Shown here one piece after another: positions 5,535-8,924 of a DNA stretch of 8,924 nucleotides. Source of the DNA: Verrucomicrobiales bacterium (GTDB taxonomy: Bacteria; Verrucomicrobiota; Verrucomicrobiia; Verrucomicrobiales; DEV007); the NCBI GenBank assembly GCA_013003335.1, contig JABDJT010000405.1:1-8924 (forward strand), written 5' to 3'. Numbering within the stretch: position 1 is the stretch's first letter; every line of letters begins with the position of its first letter. Made by a program: the position numbers and the translations under genes. Under the pieces are notes generated by a model. That model saw only the letters and a program-made list of their open reading frames with translations. It was not told the DNA's origin and did no database searches.

Positions 5535-8279
5535 TCACGCCGTCGCGTCTGTACACCGCCCGCACAATTCCTCCCCGCTTCCCAGGATCGAGCGCCGGCA
5601 GCGCGGGCATTCGCCCGAGTCAGTTGCGGATGCTTTGGCGGCGGCTTCGCCGGACTCCGCGAGATCGTATTTTGAGACCATCAGGAATTCGAGCGCGGCA
5701 TCGGCGTCGTTTTCCAGGATGCTGCGGGCGGCGTGATCGGCGGGCAATCCAAATTCGATAGCGGCCTGCTCGCGTTTTTTGAAGGCTTCGGCTTTCACGG
5801 CAGCATCGATTTCGACCTGGGCAAGGTCGCGCAGTTTGGTCAGTTCCTCGATTTGGTCAGTGGCATCGGTGCCGGAAAAATCGGTGTCCGGTTCAGGAAA
5901 CGTTTCGAGGTGGATCGAGTTTTTGTGGCCGGCGAATTCCCAGGCTTCCTCGGCGGTGAAGGCGAGGATCGGGGCGAGCAGTTTTACGAGCGAATCGAAA
6001 ACGCGATGCATCGCGGTCTGCGTGGCACGGCGACGGGTCGAGTCGGGCGCGTCGCAATACATCCGGTCTTTCGTGATATCGACGTAAAACGCGCTCAGAT
6101 CGACGGCGCAGAACTGGTTCAGCGTGTTGAACACTTTTCGGAATTCGTAGGCGGCGTAGGCCTCGCGGCACTCGGTCACGACGCGGTTGAGCCGCTCGAG
6201 AATCCAGCGATCGACCAGGGTGAAATCGTCATTCGAAACGGCGTTCTTTTCCGGATCGAAATCGTTCAGGTTCGCGAGGAGGATCCGGATGATGTTTCGA
6301 AAACGGCGATACGGTTCCGCAGTTTGCTTGAACAAATCTTCGCCGAAGGGAACCTCGTTCTGCCAGTCCACCGAGCTGACCCACAGCCGCAGAATGTCCG
6401 CGCCGTATTTGTTGTAAAAGTGGGCCGCATCGATCGGTTTGCCCGCTTTCTCAGCCTCGGATTTCGAGAGCTTCTTCTTGTCTTTGTCGACAACAAATCC
6501 GTGCGTCAGCACCATTTTGTAGGGTGCGGCGTCACGCACACCGACGCTCAGCATCAACGAACTTTGGAACCAACCGCGGTGCTGGTCGGTCGCTTCGAGA
6601 TACAGATCAGCCGGCGTATAAAGTTCCTCGTGGCGATCCATCACCGCGACGTGGCTCGATCCGGAATCAATCCAGACATCGAGCGTGTCCTTGCAGCGGG
6701 TCGTCCCGGCGGGCAGACCGAGTTTGTCCGCCCACCATCCATCGTCGTGCTCGAACCACAAATTGGTGCCGCCTTCTTCGGTCAGATCCGCAACCTGCCG
6801 GGCAAGATCGGCATCGATGATTGGCTCGGCTGTCTCGGCATCGTAGAAAACCGGGAGCGGGACACCCCAGGTTCGCTGGCGGGAAATGCACCAGTCGGGT
6901 CGCGACTCGACCGTGCCGTAAATCCGGTTTCGGCCCCAGTGCGGGAGCCACTCGACTGAGTCGATTTCTTTCAAAGCCGTCTCGCGCATGTCGTCGATCC
7001 GGATGAAAAATTGCGGCACGCTGCGAAAAATAATGGGCGTTTTGGATCGCCAGCAGTGCGGGTAGCTGTGCTTGTAGTTTTCCTTACCGAGCAGGTGGCC
7101 GGATTCCTTCAGCATCTTGATGATCGGCCAGTTTGCCTCCAGCACATGCTCGCCCACGAGCGAATCGATGCCGACTTCGTCGGTGAAATTCCCCTCGTCA
7201 TCGACCGGCGAAAGCAGGCCGAGATCATTTTGGCGGCCCGCGTTGTAGTCGTCCGCGCCGTGGCCGGGGGCAATGTGAACCGCGCCGGTTCCCGTTTCGG
7301 TCGTGACAAATTCGGCGAGGATGATTCGCGAAGTGCGATCGAGAAACGGATGCTTCGCCTCGACGCCTTCGAGCTCCTCGCCCTTGAATTCGATGAGATC
7401 GCCTGCCGGTTGGAAGCCGGTTTTTTCGCCGAACTCACCGACCAGTTCCTTCACGATCACGAGATTTTCCGTGGTCGTTTCGCCGGATTCAGCGTCGGTT
7501 TTTTCAAAATCCCCGCACACGTAGGTGAAACGCGGATGCAGGGCGATGCCGAGGTTGGCGGGGAGCGTCCATGGCGTCGTGGTCCAAATCACCATTGAAG
7601 TTTTTCCGGCGAGATCGCCGGTCACGACGGGAAATTTCACCCAGATCGCGGGATCCTTGCGGTCTTCGTATTCCACTTCAGCCTCGGCCAACGCGGTCTG
7701 TGCTCCGTAGCTCCACTGCACCGGTTTTTCACTCTGATAAACGAGACCTTTGTCCACCAGCGTCGCGAAGACGCGAATGATATCGGATTCATACTCCGGA
7801 GAAAGGGTGAGATACGGATTTTCCCAATCTCCAAACACTCCCAGTCGGCGAAACGAATTGCGTTGGATGTCGATGAACTCGCGGGCGAATTTTTCCGATT
7901 CGCGACGGATTTCCGCTTTTTCCAAATCCGGATTTTTGCTGACAACTTTGAACTCGATCGGCAAACCGTGGCAGTCCCAGCCCGGGATGTAGGGGCAGTG
8001 AAAACCGGCCATTGATTTCGATTTCAGCACGAGATCCTTGAGCACCTTGTTCAACGCCGTGCCCATGTGGACGTCGCCGTTGGCAAAAGGCGGCCCGTCA
8101 TGAAGGATAAATTTTTCGCAGCCATCAGCTTTTCGCTTGTCCACGACCTGGCGGTAAATGTCCTGCGACTCCCATTTTTCAAGCCGGGACGGCTCGCGTT
8201 TCACGAGATCCCCGCGCATCGGAAAGTCCGTTTCCGGCAGGTTCAGGGTGTCTTTGTAACTTTTCGGCGAATCGCTCAT
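5535..8279 (-). CDS. ileS: Isoleucyl-tRNA synthetase
   Basis: A 914-residue class Ia aminoacyl-tRNA synthetase that charges tRNA-Ile and edits misactivated valine; it is cytoplasmic and essential. The N-terminal catalytic core has DGPPFANGDVHMGTALNK at 61-78, in which HMGT (71-74) is the HIGH signature. PYIPGWDCHGLPIE at 96-109 is typical of IleS. The CP1 editing domain shows WTTTPWTLPAN at 232-242 and GTGAVHIAPGHGADDY at 330-345. The core resumes with PDWCISRQRTWGVPLP at 461-476, WIDSGSS at 536-542 and the KMSKS loop as KLSKS at 603-607. An anticodon-binding domain follows. The C-terminus has a zinc knuckle with Cys891, 894, 906 and 909, as in the bacterial type. Length is close to E. coli IleS (938). 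The frame stays open to 8753, but the ATG at 8279 is chosen because the extension would cross a palindromic repeat and an opposing gene and has no IleS-like content. Confidence 0.97.
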   Translation of the reverse strand: MSDSPKSYKDTLNLPETDFPMRGDLVKREPSRLEKWESQDIYRQVVDKRKADGCEKFILHDGPPFANGDVHMGTALNKVLKDLVLKSKSMAGFHCPYIPGWDCHGLPIEFKVVSKNPDLEKAEIRRESEKFAREFIDIQRNSFRRLGVFGDWENPYLTLSPEYESDIIRVFATLVDKGLVYQSEKPVQWSYGAQTALAEAEVEYEDRKDPAIWVKFPVVTGDLAGKTSMVIWTTTPWTLPANLGIALHPRFTYVCGDFEKTDAESGETTTENLVIVKELVGEFGEKTGFQPAGDLIEFKGEELEGVEAKHPFLDRTSRIILAEFVTTETGTGAVHIAPGHGADDYNAGRQNDLGLLSPVDDEGNFTDEVGIDSLVGEHVLEANWPIIKMLKESGHLLGKENYKHSYPHCWRSKTPIIFRSVPQFFIRIDDMRETALKEIDSVEWLPHWGRNRIYGTVESRPDWCISRQRTWGVPLPVFYDAETAEPIIDADLARQVADLTEEGGTNLWFEHDDGWWADKLGLPAGTTRCKDTLDVWIDSGSSHVAVMDRHEELYTPADLYLEATDQHRGWFQSSLMLSVGVRDAAPYKMVLTHGFVVDKDKKKLSKSEAEKAGKPIDAAHFYNKYGADILRLWVSSVDWQNEVPFGEDLFKQTAEPYRRFRNIIRILLANLNDFDPEKNAVSNDDFTLVDRWILERLNRVVTECREAYAAYEFRKVFNTLNQFCAVDLSAFYVDITKDRMYCDAPDSTRRRATQTAMHRVFDSLVKLLAPILAFTAEEAWEFAGHKNSIHLETFPEPDTDFSGTDATDQIEELTKLRDLAQVEIDAAVKAEAFKKREQAAIEFGLPADHAARSILENDADAALEFLMVSKYDLAESGEAAAKASATDSGECPRCRRSILGSGEELCGRCTDATA

Positions 8280-8390
8280 TTTCGAGGGCCGAAAGTAGCA
8301 CCGTGCCAAAACGAAGCAACAGGGTTGGTTCGGCGAACGAGCCCTGTTGGTTCGTGACAGTGTGCCGAAATTTCGCCAGAATTTTTCGCA
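8280..8390. other. Divergent intergenic region between ileS and a membrane protein gene
   Basis: This 111-base gap should hold promoters for both divergent genes and contains palindromic repeat copy 3 in its middle. On the minus strand a weak -35/-10 pair can be proposed (TTGCTT, 16 bases, TACTTT) running out of the repeat arm toward ileS. No convincing box is seen on the plus strand. No T-box leader or Shine-Dalgarno is visible before ileS. Confidence 0.4.
8312..8354. repeat. 43-bp palindromic intergenic repeat, copy 3
   Basis: Half-units at 8312-8332 and 8334-8354 flank one base. CAACAGGG (8317-8324) pairs with CCCTGTTG (8342-8349), and the stem goes on through a T-G wobble and a T-A pair, then a G/G mismatch and GTTC/GAAC around a GGC loop. 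Outside the core, ACGAA (8311-8315) also pairs with TTCGT (8351-8355), making this the most complete dyad of the three. It sits in the divergent ileS/membrane-protein promoter region, so besides being a dispersed repeat it could affect transcription of both genes. Confidence 0.75.
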
Positions 8391-8924
8391 ATGATCACCC
8401 GGTTCCGCATTCTTTCGATCTGCACGCTCGGGCTTGCCGTGATCTGGTTCATTGCGAGTTCGTTCGATATCGATCGGTTGCCCCGTTATGTCGGACAGGA
8501 ATTTCAGAGGGAGATCTTTCAGGCATCCGGACCGGCGATGGGGGCATTGATTTGCAGCGTCGTCCTGACGTTCTGCGGTATTCTGTCGGGGCTGCTGTTC
8601 GTGCGGTGGTCGAAATGGCTGCTGATTTCCGGATTCCTGCTGAGTGTCTTCTCCAACTTCGGCCTCGGGTTTTACGCGGAAACGCCTCTGTCCCGCCTGT
8701 TCGGATTGACGTTTTACGTTTTGCTCGGGTGCGTGATCGCCTCGCTTTTCCATCCGAGAATCGAAGAACGTTTAAACCGGAAAACAGCCGTCTGGCTGCA
8801 TTGCCTGTGCGGACTGATCGTTACAGCAGGAGTGGCCGGGTCGGTGATGCTCGGTTTTGTCATGGCACAACTGGGCTCGATGATGGCGGACGCAACACCC
8901 ATCAATCTGCCTGAAAAACTGAAG
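8391..8924 (+). CDS. Unrecognised multi-pass membrane protein (3' truncated by window)
   Basis: An open frame of 178 codons starts at ATG 8391 and reaches the window end without a stop. I do not recognise the family. Hydrophobic segments lie at about residues 7-23, 48-70, 76-94, 102-120 and 135-160, giving about five membrane helices. The first is followed by a short polar stretch rich in acidic and aromatic residues (25-43), the third and fourth are linked by GFYAETPLSRLFG, and a basic/acidic loop HPRIEERLNRK spans 121-131. There are several cysteines (11, 55, 62, 114, 138, 140) but no CxxC or metal-binding motif. The start is supported by the hydrophobic first helix right after MITRFR, though no Shine-Dalgarno is visible. 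It is divergent from ileS. An integral inner-membrane protein is a safe reading; any function would be a guess. Confidence 0.7.
   Translation, partial: MITRFRILSICTLGLAVIWFIASSFDIDRLPRYVGQEFQREIFQASGPAMGALICSVVLTFCGILSGLLFVRWSKWLLISGFLLSVFSNFGLGFYAETPLSRLFGLTFYVLLGCVIASLFHPRIEERLNRKTAVWLHCLCGLIVTAGVAGSVMLGFVMAQLGSMMADATPINLPEKLK

Noticed and set aside
4880..5761. 293-codon plus-strand open frame
   Set aside because: It is antisense to the SDR and the end of ileS, crosses repeat copy 2, and is Ser/Pro/Arg-rich without a domain.
5733..6959. 408-codon plus-strand open frame
   Set aside because: It is fully antisense to the conserved ileS coding region and has no recognisable domain; this is a frame shadow in GC-rich DNA.
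8290..8312. Sigma-54-like TGGCAC element upstream of ileS on the minus strand
   Set aside because: TGGCAC is present, but the required TTGC(A/T) at the five-base spacing is not; the sequence there reads TACT.
8280..8753. N-terminal extension of the ileS frame by 158 residues up to 8753
   Set aside because: The extension reads Arg/Gln-rich filler with no IleS similarity, crosses palindromic repeat copy 3 and lies antisense to the membrane protein gene. The ATG at 8279 gives the normal IleS N-terminus.
8303..8914. 203-codon plus-strand open frame over the membrane protein
   Set aside because: It starts inside the palindromic repeat and gives Arg-rich sequence. The frame from 8391 gives clear membrane helices and stays open to the window end.

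Overview
The window looks like bacterial chromosome, moderately GC-rich, with short intergenic gaps. I could not run a taxonomic search. Three things together suggest a member of the Verrucomicrobia or a neighbouring phylum: a small exported thioredoxin-like gene with an in-frame UGA where the first redox cysteine should be, an almost complete lack of Shine-Dalgarno sequences in front of the starts, and a housekeeping ileS-SDR-rdgB cluster. This placement is an inference. No mobile element, phage gene, tRNA, rRNA or CRISPR array was seen.

Positions 1-3403 (+ strand) hold a tightly packed operon. It contains the 3' part of an SDR oxidoreductase, a two-domain class I acyl-CoA:carboxylate CoA-transferase, and a 12-helix MFS transporter of the metabolite:H+ symporter type. 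Both gene junctions are 4-base ATGA overlaps, which implies translational coupling. A plausible reading is uptake of a small organic acid, activation to its CoA ester by CoA exchange, and redox conversion of the 3-oxo/3-hydroxy acyl intermediate. The substrate is not readable from the sequence.

Positions 3404-4013 (+ strand) carry a promoter-like region and then the most unusual gene here: a signal-peptide-bearing thioredoxin-like protein. Its active site reads W-[UGA]-G-A-C, and a stem-loop lies about 25 nt after the UGA. It is best read as a UxxC selenoprotein of 167 residues, not as two short ORFs.

Positions 4084-8279 (- strand) hold ileS, then an atypical SDR lacking the Tyr/Lys pair, then rdgB (XTP/dITP pyrophosphatase). 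The last two are 3 nt apart. Positions 8391-8924 (+ strand) hold the start of an unrecognised multi-pass membrane protein that runs off the window.

Three 43-bp palindromic intergenic elements (4038-4080, 5489-5531, 8312-8354) sit at the borders of the minus-strand genes. Each is built from two inverted 21-nt half-units separated by one base. They look like a dispersed REP-like repeat family.
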